Position numbers and translations under genes: made by a program
Assembly (NCBI GenBank): GCA_027058925.1
Contig: JALTAS010000144.1
Coordinates: 1-10,401, forward strand
Reading direction: 5' to 3'
DNA: 10,401 nt
Origin: Persephonella sp.
Lineage (GTDB): Bacteria; Aquificota; Aquificia; Aquificales; Hydrogenothermaceae
Shown here: positions 1-6,070 of the stretch, in pieces
Numbering within the stretch: the first letter of the stretch is position 1
Layout of the letters: every line of letters starts with the position of its first letter
The notes under the pieces: model-generated
Told to the model about the DNA's origin: nothing
The model's database searches: none
The model's input: only the letters and a program-made list of their open reading frames with translations

Positions 1-724
1 GTATAACACGTGCATCCAAAAATGTATCAACCGTCCCCCTGAATATGGCAACGATAGGCAGAGAAAGTGGAGGTTCCTTTACATAAGGCTCTTTTCCTCT
101 GATTTTATTAAGTATATTCAGAAAGCCATCTATCCCGAAAGCACTCATAAGCAGTGGTTTTATAGGCTGTTTTTTCTGACCTTTTGGTGTGTAAAATACC
201 GTTCCATATATGTTAATTATAAAGGCCAGAGTTCCTATCATAATAAAGGCAACACCAACAACAAACATCACAGCACCGGCAACACTGAACTGGGTAAAAT
301 CTGCAGGAAGTGGCCAGTAAATTGTGTATAAAGGGGCATAATGGTAAATAAAACCTGAAAGCCATACAAGAACAGTTCCGACAGACATTATTATCCATGT
401 AAAGTTGGCAAGCTTAAGGCTGAATATGGGCTTTTTCATAAGATAAGGAACAAGGAATAAAAATGCTCCAAACACTATCAGATATGTTGAGCCAAATATT
501 CCTACTATCGGGTGGACAGTCATAATAGCAAAAAAGTGGCTGTCATCTATAAAAGGAAGAGGTGTAATCTCCTGCCCTCTCATCAACATTCCCTCAATGG
601 CAGCAACTCCATAAAAAATAAGACCTACTACAACAAATCTCAGAGTTATTTTCTGGAGAGGACTTAATCCTTCATGGTTAAGACCTCCATTGTTTCCATT
701 GATCAGAATATCTTTTATGCTCAT
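1..724 (-). CDS. Heme-copper oxidoreductase subunit I (N-terminal part; 3' end outside window)
   Basis: Catalytic membrane subunit of a heme-copper oxidase or NO reductase. 241 codons are visible, with no stop before the window edge. The ATG overlaps the stop of subunit II (ATGA, 721-724) and follows GGAGGGGG at 729-736. Four hydrophobic helices are visible, at about residues 26-46, 64-92, 105-128 and 148-173. H71 in helix II (motif MTVHPIVG) fits the first low-spin heme ligand. LYTIYWPLP at 132-140 resembles the LYTFYPPL stretch of Thermus ba3 oxidase, which suggests a B-family-like enzyme. The loop after helix IV (about 174-221) is long and charged, whereas it is short in Thermus ba3. The CuB and high-spin heme ligands and any cross-linked Tyr lie outside the window, so O2 and NO as substrates cannot be told apart. 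Family is confident; the exact reaction is not. Confidence 0.88.
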   Translation of the reverse strand, partial: MSIKDILINGNNGGLNHEGLSPLQKITLRFVVVGLIFYGVAAIEGMLMRGQEITPLPFIDDSHFFAIMTVHPIVGIFGSTYLIVFGAFLFLVPYLMKKPIFSLKLANFTWIIMSVGTVLVWLSGFIYHYAPLYTIYWPLPADFTQFSVAGAVMFVVGVAFIMIGTLAFIINIYGTVFYTPKGQKKQPIKPLLMSAFGIDGFLNILNKIRGKEPYVKEPPLSLPIVAIFRGTVDTFLDARVI

Positions 725-1311
725 TTTTCCCCCTCCATTGAAACCTGTTTATTACAGTCAATAATTCTGAAGGCTTCAGGAACTTTCATTCTGGCACCTT
801 TAGGACCTGAATACTCTGTGCTTAATACATAAAAAGTTCCTTCTTCATGAAACTGCCAAAGCAACTGGTTATCATGTCCAGGAACCACCTGCATCTGAAA
901 AACCATAGAGTGATCCGGTCTGAACAGACCAAAACCATAGGTTAGATCATCACTTACAACATTGAATTTTACTACTTCACCGCATTTGATAGTAATAGGT
1001 ATCTCATCAGGAAAGATGAATTCATGATCCTTCACCTTGATGTTAATCTCTTTGTCTGCAGGAATTTTATGTTTTTTCAACTCCCATGCAACCCAGGGAA
1101 TTTTGTTATAAGTAAGGATATGAATCCCTACTCCAACAACAACAAGAATTCCAAGATAAGTGTAGAATACCTTCGGTGTAAGCCATGTTTTGTAAGTTTC
1201 GGGCTTTTTTGTTACCCTGTGGGCAAACCACCCTATTAAGGACATAATAGCAAAGGCATAGATGGTGTAAACCACCTTAAGGGCGAATAAAACCTCAGCT
1301 GAAGTTGTCAT
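721..1311 (-). CDS. Heme-copper oxidoreductase subunit II lacking the CuA site
   Basis: 196-residue membrane-anchored subunit II. Two hydrophobic segments (about 8-30 and 48-66) precede a cupredoxin-like domain (about 88-186). In ordinary cytochrome c oxidases this domain carries CuA on His...Cys-x3-Cys-x3-His-x2-Met. Here the matching segment is STEYSGPKGARM (164-175): both Cys are Ser (S164, S168), the second His is Gly (G172), and only M175 remains. The first His, normally in a D-x-x-H-G-F context, is Y125 in DDLTYGF. E166 is kept. A binuclear copper centre is therefore not expected, as in quinol-oxidase subunits II (CyoA/QoxA). Two other cysteines (C110, C186) do not fit CuA and might form a disulfide. 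The ATG follows GGGGAGGG with normal spacing. First gene of the operon with subunit I, behind an FNR-type promoter. Electron donor (quinol or other) is inferred. Confidence 0.87.
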   Translation of the reverse strand: MTTSAEVLFALKVVYTIYAFAIMSLIGWFAHRVTKKPETYKTWLTPKVFYTYLGILVVVGVGIHILTYNKIPWVAWELKKHKIPADKEINIKVKDHEFIFPDEIPITIKCGEVVKFNVVSDDLTYGFGLFRPDHSMVFQMQVVPGHDNQLLWQFHEEGTFYVLSTEYSGPKGARMKVPEAFRIIDCNKQVSMEGEK

Positions 1312-1379
1312 ACTGATCCCTCCCCAAAATGATAGGATTTATGACCTGCTGATGTGTGATTTTATGTTTTGATATGAAA

Positions 1380-1421
1380 ACTATAAAACTATTTTTTTGA
1401 GATTTAATTGATACAGGTCAA
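1380..1421 (-). promoter_or_regulatory. FNR/DNR-type class II promoter of the oxidoreductase operon
   Basis: Read on the minus strand, TTGAC-CTGT-ATCAA (1421 to 1408) matches the FNR consensus TTGAT-N4-ATCAA at 9 of 10 positions. It is followed 22 bases later by TATAGT (1385 to 1380). If the box is centred at -41.5, the hexamer falls exactly at -12 to -7, the geometry of class II FNR-activated promoters. Transcription would start near 1373, leaving a leader of about 61 bases before the subunit II ATG. CRP/FNR-family regulators (FNR, DNR/NNR) sense low oxygen or NO. Which one acts here is not shown. No hairpin terminator is visible between the purL stop and this promoter. Confidence 0.62.
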
Positions 1422-1442
1422 TTTTCAAAATTTAGGGAAAGA

Positions 1443-3698
1443 TCAGTCTAACAGATCTTTCAATCTGTTTTCCCACAAGTTTCTAAGCCTGTTCATATCC
1501 TCAGAAAATTCCAGATTTCCAATCTTTATGTTAAGAATCGGATCATTTTTTACAGTTCCTAATACTCTAAATCCTAAAACCATCTCCTTTGCTTTAGCCT
1601 CAAGATACGGGATGTCTTCTTTTGAAACAGAAATCACAACAATGCTTCTCATCTCATCAAAAAGCTCAAAATCAGGTCTATATTTCGTGTCTATCTGAAG
1701 GTCAAGACCAAAAGTTTTTTCATCTGAAAATGCAGACTCTAAAATCGTTGTTATCAGACCACCGTCTGAAACATCATGGGCGGATTTTATTTTTTGTCTG
1801 TTTTCCATTATAAATTCTGACAGTTTCTTCTCCACACCGAAATCCACAGGTGGAATAGATCCTGATACCAGACCGTGAACCTCTTTAAGATACTCACTAC
1901 CGTTTACTGTAGGTTCTTTGTCAATCTCACCGATTATCACAATAATATCTCCTTCTTCCTGATAGTATGAAGGGATCGCGTATTCAGGCCTTTCCAAAAC
2001 ACCAACAGCAACCACAGTAGGGGTTGGGTAAATATTTACCCTTTTATCAGGAAGAACAGTTTCGTTGTAGAGTGATACATTTCCGCTTATAACAGGAGTA
2101 TTCAGCTGTCTGCAGGCATCTGCCATTCCTTTCGTTGCCATCTCAAACTGCCACATTATTTCTGGATTTTCTGGATTTCCCCAGTTAAGACAGTCTGTTA
2201 TTGCAAGAGGCTTTGCACCTGTAATATAAATATTTCTGACGGCTTCTGCAACAACCCTCTTTCCACCCTCGTAAGGATCAAGATAAACCCATCTTCCATT
2301 TCCGTCGGAAGATACGGCAACAGCTTTTTCAGAGTTTATCTCCGGTTTTATAGCCCATTTTATCCTTAAAACAGCCGCATCGCTCCCCGGTTTAACAACT
2401 GTGTTTATTCCAACTTCATGATCGTACTGTCTGTAAACCCATTCTTTTTTGGCTATTGTTGGGGAAGATATTACCTTTCTTACTGCCTCTTTTATATCAA
2501 CTTCTGGCAAACTGTTTTGATCAAACGCTCTTGTTTTCTTAAGATATTCAGGTTCTTTTCTCGGTCTGTTGTAAACAGGTGCGTCATCAACTATCGCAGA
2601 TATGGGAAGGTCTGCAACCTTCTCTCCTTTGTAGAAAACTTCCATTCTTTTTGTGTCTGTTGTTTCTCCTATTACAGCAGCCTCAAGACCGTAAGACTTC
2701 GCTATATCTATAACCTGACCAACATTCTTTTCATCAACAGCATAAAGCATTCTTTCCTGAGATTCTGAAAGGAGTATCTCATAAGGCGTCATTCCTTCTT
2801 CCCTGAGGGGAACATTTTCAAGATAAACCCTTACTCCCATTCCTGATTTTGAACCAAACTCTGATGTTGATCCTGCAAGTCCCGCAGCTCCAAAATCCTG
2901 ACACCCTACTATCAGACCTTTCTGCATAACCTCTAATGTACACTCAACAAGCCTTTTACCAAAAAATGGATCACCTATCTGGACATTCGGCCTTTTTGAT
3001 TCAGACTCTTCTGTAAACTCAGCAGATGCCATCGTTGCTCCATGTATGCCGTCTCTACCTGTAGATGAACCAACCATAACCATCTTCTGTCCTATTTTTG
3101 TAGCCCTTGCTCTGAATATCCTGTTTTTTTCCAAAATTCCCAGACAGAAAGCATTCACAAGAGGATTTCCTGCATAAACCTCATCAAAAACCACCTCCCC
3201 ACCTATCGTAGGAACGCCTATACAGTTTCCGTAAAAACCTATACCTTTAACAACGCCCTGAGCTATCGGCTTTGCATCTTTTATATTTTCCCTTTTTCCG
3301 TCATTTCTTGGATCTCCAAATCTAAGGCTGTCAAAGGCACAAACAGGTCTTGCCCCCATAGAAAGAATGTCCCTTATGATACCTCCAACACCTGTTGCCG
3401 CTCCATGAAAAGGTTCTATATAAGATGGATGGTTGTGGGATTCTATCTTAAATGCAACAGCGTATTTATCATCTATCTCAACAATACCTGCATTTTCTCC
3501 AGGTCCCTGCAGAACCCATGGTGCATCTGTTGGGAATACCTTCAAAAAAGGTTTTGATGATTTATAAGAACAGTGTTCACTCCACAAAGCCCCAAATATA
3601 CCAAGCTCAACCTCATTAGGATCTCTTCCAATTAGCTGAATGATCTTTTTATACTCTTCAACAGTCAGCCCGTGAGCAGATAAGATTTTTTCTTCCAT
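1443..3698 (-). CDS. purL: Phosphoribosylformylglycinamidine synthase subunit PurL (small type)
   Basis: Catalyses the ATP-dependent conversion of FGAR to FGAM in purine synthesis in the cytoplasm. It receives ammonia from PurQ, with PurS as bridge; neither gene is in the window. The 751-residue length is that of small, multi-subunit PurL rather than the roughly 1300-residue fused form. Signature segments include WSEHCSYK (39-46), GPGENAG (65-71), ESHNHPS (86-92) and the GGIIRDI nucleotide-binding stretch (105-111). The frame stays open to an upstream ATG at 3716, but that codon has no ribosome binding site. GAGGAG lies six bases before the ATG at 3698, so the shorter start (MEEKILSAHG) is preferred. 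Transcribed divergently from the nitrilase-pyrE pair. Both halves of the protein look intact. Confidence 0.97.
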   Translation of the reverse strand: MEEKILSAHGLTVEEYKKIIQLIGRDPNEVELGIFGALWSEHCSYKSSKPFLKVFPTDAPWVLQGPGENAGIVEIDDKYAVAFKIESHNHPSYIEPFHGAATGVGGIIRDILSMGARPVCAFDSLRFGDPRNDGKRENIKDAKPIAQGVVKGIGFYGNCIGVPTIGGEVVFDEVYAGNPLVNAFCLGILEKNRIFRARATKIGQKMVMVGSSTGRDGIHGATMASAEFTEESESKRPNVQIGDPFFGKRLVECTLEVMQKGLIVGCQDFGAAGLAGSTSEFGSKSGMGVRVYLENVPLREEGMTPYEILLSESQERMLYAVDEKNVGQVIDIAKSYGLEAAVIGETTDTKRMEVFYKGEKVADLPISAIVDDAPVYNRPRKEPEYLKKTRAFDQNSLPEVDIKEAVRKVISSPTIAKKEWVYRQYDHEVGINTVVKPGSDAAVLRIKWAIKPEINSEKAVAVSSDGNGRWVYLDPYEGGKRVVAEAVRNIYITGAKPLAITDCLNWGNPENPEIMWQFEMATKGMADACRQLNTPVISGNVSLYNETVLPDKRVNIYPTPTVVAVGVLERPEYAIPSYYQEEGDIIVIIGEIDKEPTVNGSEYLKEVHGLVSGSIPPVDFGVEKKLSEFIMENRQKIKSAHDVSDGGLITTILESAFSDEKTFGLDLQIDTKYRPDFELFDEMRSIVVISVSKEDIPYLEAKAKEMVLGFRVLGTVKNDPILNIKIGNLEFSEDMNRLRNLWENRLKDLLD

Positions 3699-3704
3699 TA
3701 AAAA

Positions 3705-3710
3705 CTCCTC
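3705..3710 (-). promoter_or_regulatory. Ribosome binding site that sets the purL start
   Basis: GAGGAG on the minus strand, six bases ahead of the ATG at 3698. It lies inside the reading frame that begins at the ATG at 3716, which itself has only A/T-rich sequence upstream. This supports the internal ATG as the true start. Confidence 0.7.
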
Positions 3711-3834
3711 AAACATAAGTTTTTGAAAATATTTTATCAGGATTTACATACCGCTTCCTTAATTTAAGCAGATATAAGAGTAGGGTTATTTATGATAAAA
3801 TTCTTTAGTCCCTGAACAAAATCTGGAGAGAGGT

Positions 3835-4575
3835 ATGCTTGTTTATTCCCTGCAGCTTAACCTTGAGTTAGGAAATACCGAAAAAAACTTAGATAAAATC
3901 TTTTCTTATATAAAAAATGTAGAAAAGGGATCTCTCATCTTACTGCCAGAAATGTTCAGTTGTGGTTTTGATAATGAAAATCTGGAAAGACATATTAAAG
4001 AAACACCTGTTATCCATAAAGCATTAAAGGATCTGTCAAAGGAAAAACATCTTGTAATATCAGGAACACTTCCTGAAAAATCAAGAAACAATATTTACAA
4101 TAAAGCTTTTGTTATAGATAATGGCGAAATAGTTTATAAACAGGCTAAAGTAAAGCTTTTTAGACCAACAGGTGAACACAGGTATTACAGAGCGGGCAGA
4201 AACTTTGACGTTACAGAAAGTTCAAATGGGAACCTGGGAATAATGATATGCTTTGAGCTAAGATTTCCAAATATCTCTTACACGCTCAGAAAAAAAGGTG
4301 TTGAGATCATACTTGTTCCCTCTCAATGGGGAAAACCGAGGAAAAAGCACCTTGAGATCTTATCAAAGGCAAGGGCAATTGAGGATCAGTCATTTGTTAT
4401 AGTCAGTAATACAACAGGAAAAATAGGGGACATTGAGTATGCAGGAAGTTCAGGAATTTATGATCCATGGGGAGAAACCCTTGCATTTATTGATGATGAA
4501 GAGGGTATAATACATGCAGATATAAACCTTAATGATGTTTACAGGGTTAGAAAAAAAATAAAAATGGAAATATAG
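3835..4575 (+). CDS. Nitrilase-superfamily amidase (YafV/omega-amidase-like)
   Basis: 246-residue carbon-nitrogen hydrolase, cytoplasmic, with no signal peptide. The Glu-Lys-Cys catalytic triad is visible as E39 in LLPEMF, K105 in KVKLF and C139 in ICFELRFP. PEMFxxGF, the GEHRYYRAG stretch (113-121) and ARAIEDQ (179-185) resemble the YafV/omega-amidase branch, whose members deaminate alpha-ketoglutaramate or ketosuccinamate. Other nitrilase branches, such as deaminated-glutathione amidase, remain possible. GGAGAGAGG precedes the ATG. The stop codon overlaps the pyrE ribosome binding site, so the two genes are probably co-transcribed. Recycling of glutamine-derived keto acids would fit a neighbourhood of nucleotide-synthesis genes, but that link is inference. 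No convincing promoter is visible in the 3717-3834 gap shared with purL. Confidence 0.9.
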   Translation: MLVYSLQLNLELGNTEKNLDKIFSYIKNVEKGSLILLPEMFSCGFDNENLERHIKETPVIHKALKDLSKEKHLVISGTLPEKSRNNIYNKAFVIDNGEIVYKQAKVKLFRPTGEHRYYRAGRNFDVTESSNGNLGIMICFELRFPNISYTLRKKGVEIILVPSQWGKPRKKHLEILSKARAIEDQSFVIVSNTTGKIGDIEYAGSSGIYDPWGETLAFIDDEEGIIHADINLNDVYRVRKKIKMEI

Positions 4576-4579
4576 GAGG
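4574..4579 (+). promoter_or_regulatory. Ribosome binding site that sets the TTG start of pyrE
   Basis: AGGAGG overlaps the TAG stop of the upstream amidase gene and lies six bases ahead of TTG at 4586. The nearby ATG at 4581 opens a frame that stops after two codons, so TTG is the usable start. The overlap suggests translational coupling. Confidence 0.7.
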
Positions 4580-4585
4580 AATGAC

Positions 4586-5137
4586 TTGAATTACAGGGAA
4601 AGACTGAAACAGATGATAAATGAAAGGGCTTTAAAAATATCCGACAAACCAGTATTCAAACTTTCATCAGGAAAGATGAGCAGATACTACATGGATCTTA
4701 GAACTGTTACTCTTGACCCTGAAGGTGGATACATAATAGGTAATCTCATTTTTGATATGATAAAAGACAAAAATCCGGATGCCGTTGGGGGTCTTACGCT
4801 TGGAGCAGATCCTATCTCCTATGCTACAGCTATTGTGTCATACCTTAACAAAAAGCCGATCAAACCTTTTGTTGTCAGAAAAGAGCCTAAAGGACATGGA
4901 ACAGGAAAACAGATTGAAGGAAATGTTAAGCCCGGGGAAAGAGTTTTTATCGTAGAAGATGTGGTAACAACTGCAGGATCCTCCTTAAAAGCAGCAAAGG
5001 TCGCAAAGGATTTCGGCCTTGAGATACTGGGGATTATAGCTATTGTTGACAGGGAAGAAGGCGGAGAAGAAAATATTAAAAAAGAAGGTTTTGATTTTTA
5101 CCCCATCTTCAAAGTGTCTGAATTCCTCAGTAGTTAG
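4586..5137 (+). CDS. pyrE: Orotate phosphoribosyltransferase
   Basis: Joins orotate to PRPP to give OMP, the fifth step of pyrimidine synthesis, in the cytoplasm; functional as a dimer in known members. The 183 residues show the PRPP-binding motif VFIVEDVVTTAGS (120-132), the flexible catalytic loop with VVRKEPKGHGTGKQIEG (96-112), and VDREEGG (154-160). It starts at TTG behind AGGAGG. It follows the nitrilase-family gene by 10 bp, suggesting one transcript. Its last 11 bases overlap the 3' end of the convergent ccsA-like gene, so no separate terminator fits between them. Length and motifs are normal for the family. Confidence 0.96.
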   Translation: MNYRERLKQMINERALKISDKPVFKLSSGKMSRYYMDLRTVTLDPEGGYIIGNLIFDMIKDKNPDAVGGLTLGADPISYATAIVSYLNKKPIKPFVVRKEPKGHGTGKQIEGNVKPGERVFIVEDVVTTAGSSLKAAKVAKDFGLEILGIIAIVDREEGGEENIKKEGFDFYPIFKVSEFLSS

Positions 5138-5927
5138 GGTGCTTTATAAACCAGTAGATAACGAATGCAAAAAATCCTCCTAAAACTGTCAGGTACGAGG
5201 CTTTTTTCCCCTTCTCATGTTTTATAACCATGATGTGTATTATAAATCCGTAATAAACCCATAATAGAGATAGGGCTATCTGTTTTGGATCCCATATCCA
5301 GTGTTTTCCAAGATAAACACTTGACCATACAGAAGAAGCAATAAGAGCAAGAGAAAGCATAACAAAGGCAACAACATTTGATTTGTATTCAATATCCTGC
5401 AAAAGCATAAGGGAAGAGGAGAATTTTGAAACGAGAAAAGAGTCCAACTTTTTCCTTTTAAGATCTCTCTGGGTAAGAATATAGACAAGGGCAACAATGG
5501 ATCCAGCTATTATGAAAGCATAAGACATCATAGAAAGTATAACATGGGCATAAAACCATGCATTTTTGTACTGTGCTGTTATTTCACCGTAATAAGGAAG
5601 AGTTAAAGCAACAAGAAAAACATTAATAGGAGCAAACAAAGAACCAAAATCTCTCAGCTGTTTTTTATACTTCCACGACAGACCAAAAAACACAATCGCA
5701 ATAGAAAACGCAAGGAAAAAAGGTAGTTCACTTTCTGCAGCCATTGCAAAACTTTTAGCCTGATAATCCTTTATTCCGATATACGCAAGCTGAAGAAGAA
5801 AACCGATACCATAAAAACTAAAACCAAGCCTTTTCCCTGCATCTTTTTTAGTAAACAGGTAAACCCAGAAACCTATTGAAGAAATAAAATAAGACATCAA
5901 AATTAAAACAATCAGTATTTTCAGCAA
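5127..5927 (-). CDS. ccsA: Cytochrome c assembly protein, CcsA/CcmC family
   Basis: 266-residue inner-membrane protein, hydrophobic along most of its length with about eight likely helices. The tryptophan-rich heme-handling motif of this family (WGxYWxWDPKE) appears as LGKHWIWDPKQ (206-216): the first Trp is Leu and the last Glu is Gln. H128 before and H231 after the motif could be axial heme ligands. CcsA, with CcsB/ResB, exports heme and attaches it to apocytochrome c; no ResB gene is in the window. The size is short for CcsA and near that of HemX, a related protein linked to glutamyl-tRNA reductase, so HemX is an alternative. Starts at TTG behind GGGTGG. Divergent from the lipoprotein operon and convergent with pyrE. 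Confidence 0.82.
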   Translation of the reverse strand: MLKILIVLILMSYFISSIGFWVYLFTKKDAGKRLGFSFYGIGFLLQLAYIGIKDYQAKSFAMAAESELPFFLAFSIAIVFFGLSWKYKKQLRDFGSLFAPINVFLVALTLPYYGEITAQYKNAWFYAHVILSMMSYAFIIAGSIVALVYILTQRDLKRKKLDSFLVSKFSSSLMLLQDIEYKSNVVAFVMLSLALIASSVWSSVYLGKHWIWDPKQIALSLLWVYYGFIIHIMVIKHEKGKKASYLTVLGGFFAFVIYWFIKHPNY

Positions 5928-5956
5928 ATTTCCACCCGAAGAAAGTTTTTAACCTT

Positions 5957-5962
5957 ATTATA
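5957..5962 (-). promoter_or_regulatory. Possible -10 element for the ccsA-like gene
   Basis: A perfect TATAAT on the minus strand, which would place a transcription start about 20-25 bases ahead of the TTG start. No good -35 hexamer lies 16-18 bases upstream (AGTAAA at 17). In AT-rich intergenic DNA the match could be chance. Confidence 0.3.
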
Positions 5963-6008
5963 AAACTATAAACCTTTATTTTACTAATCAAACTTTAATA
6001 ACAATTTC

Positions 6009-6037
6009 TTGATACTTTAGTGAGCTTGCAGTAAATT
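6009..6037 (+). promoter_or_regulatory. Likely sigma-70-type promoter of the lipoprotein-comM-uppP operon
   Basis: TTGATA (6009-6014), a 17-base spacer and TAAATT (6032-6037), each hexamer matching the consensus at four of six positions. The predicted start lies near 6044, giving a leader of about 27 bases before the ATG at 6071. It is the best promoter-like pair in the divergent gap 5928-6070. Confidence 0.45.
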
Positions 6038-6057
6038 AATCTTTGAAAAACAGTAGT

Positions 6058-6064
6058 GGAGGAG
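6058..6064 (+). promoter_or_regulatory. Ribosome binding site that sets the lipoprotein start
   Basis: GGAGGAG lies six bases ahead of ATG at 6071. The in-frame GTG at 6056 overlaps this site and has no ribosome binding site of its own, so the ATG is preferred. Starting at the ATG also gives a standard Met-Lys-Lys lipoprotein signal peptide. Confidence 0.72.
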
Positions 6065-6070
6065 AAGCAG

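Noticed and set aside
1420..1432. Inverted repeat AATTTT-C-AAAATT next to the FNR-type box
   Set aside because: Too short and A/T-only to act as a terminator hairpin; it might serve as an UP-like element, but nothing shows this.
2418..2768. Open frame of 116 codons on the plus strand inside purL
   Set aside because: It lies antisense to a clearly conserved PurL region, has no ribosome binding site, and its protein is unusually rich in Cys, Tyr, Phe and Ser, as expected for an antisense shadow.
3699..3716. ATG at 3716 as the purL start
   Set aside because: No ribosome binding site precedes it, while the ATG at 3698 has GAGGAG at ideal spacing.
3758..3768. Perfect inverted repeat CTTAA-T-TTAAG between purL and the amidase gene
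   Set aside because: Only five bases per arm and AT-rich; could be an operator for either gene but is expected by chance in such DNA, and no promoter position supports it.
6056..6070. GTG at 6056 as the lipoprotein start
   Set aside because: It overlaps the GGAGGAG ribosome binding site that serves the ATG at 6071 and adds five residues before a standard Met-Lys-Lys signal peptide.
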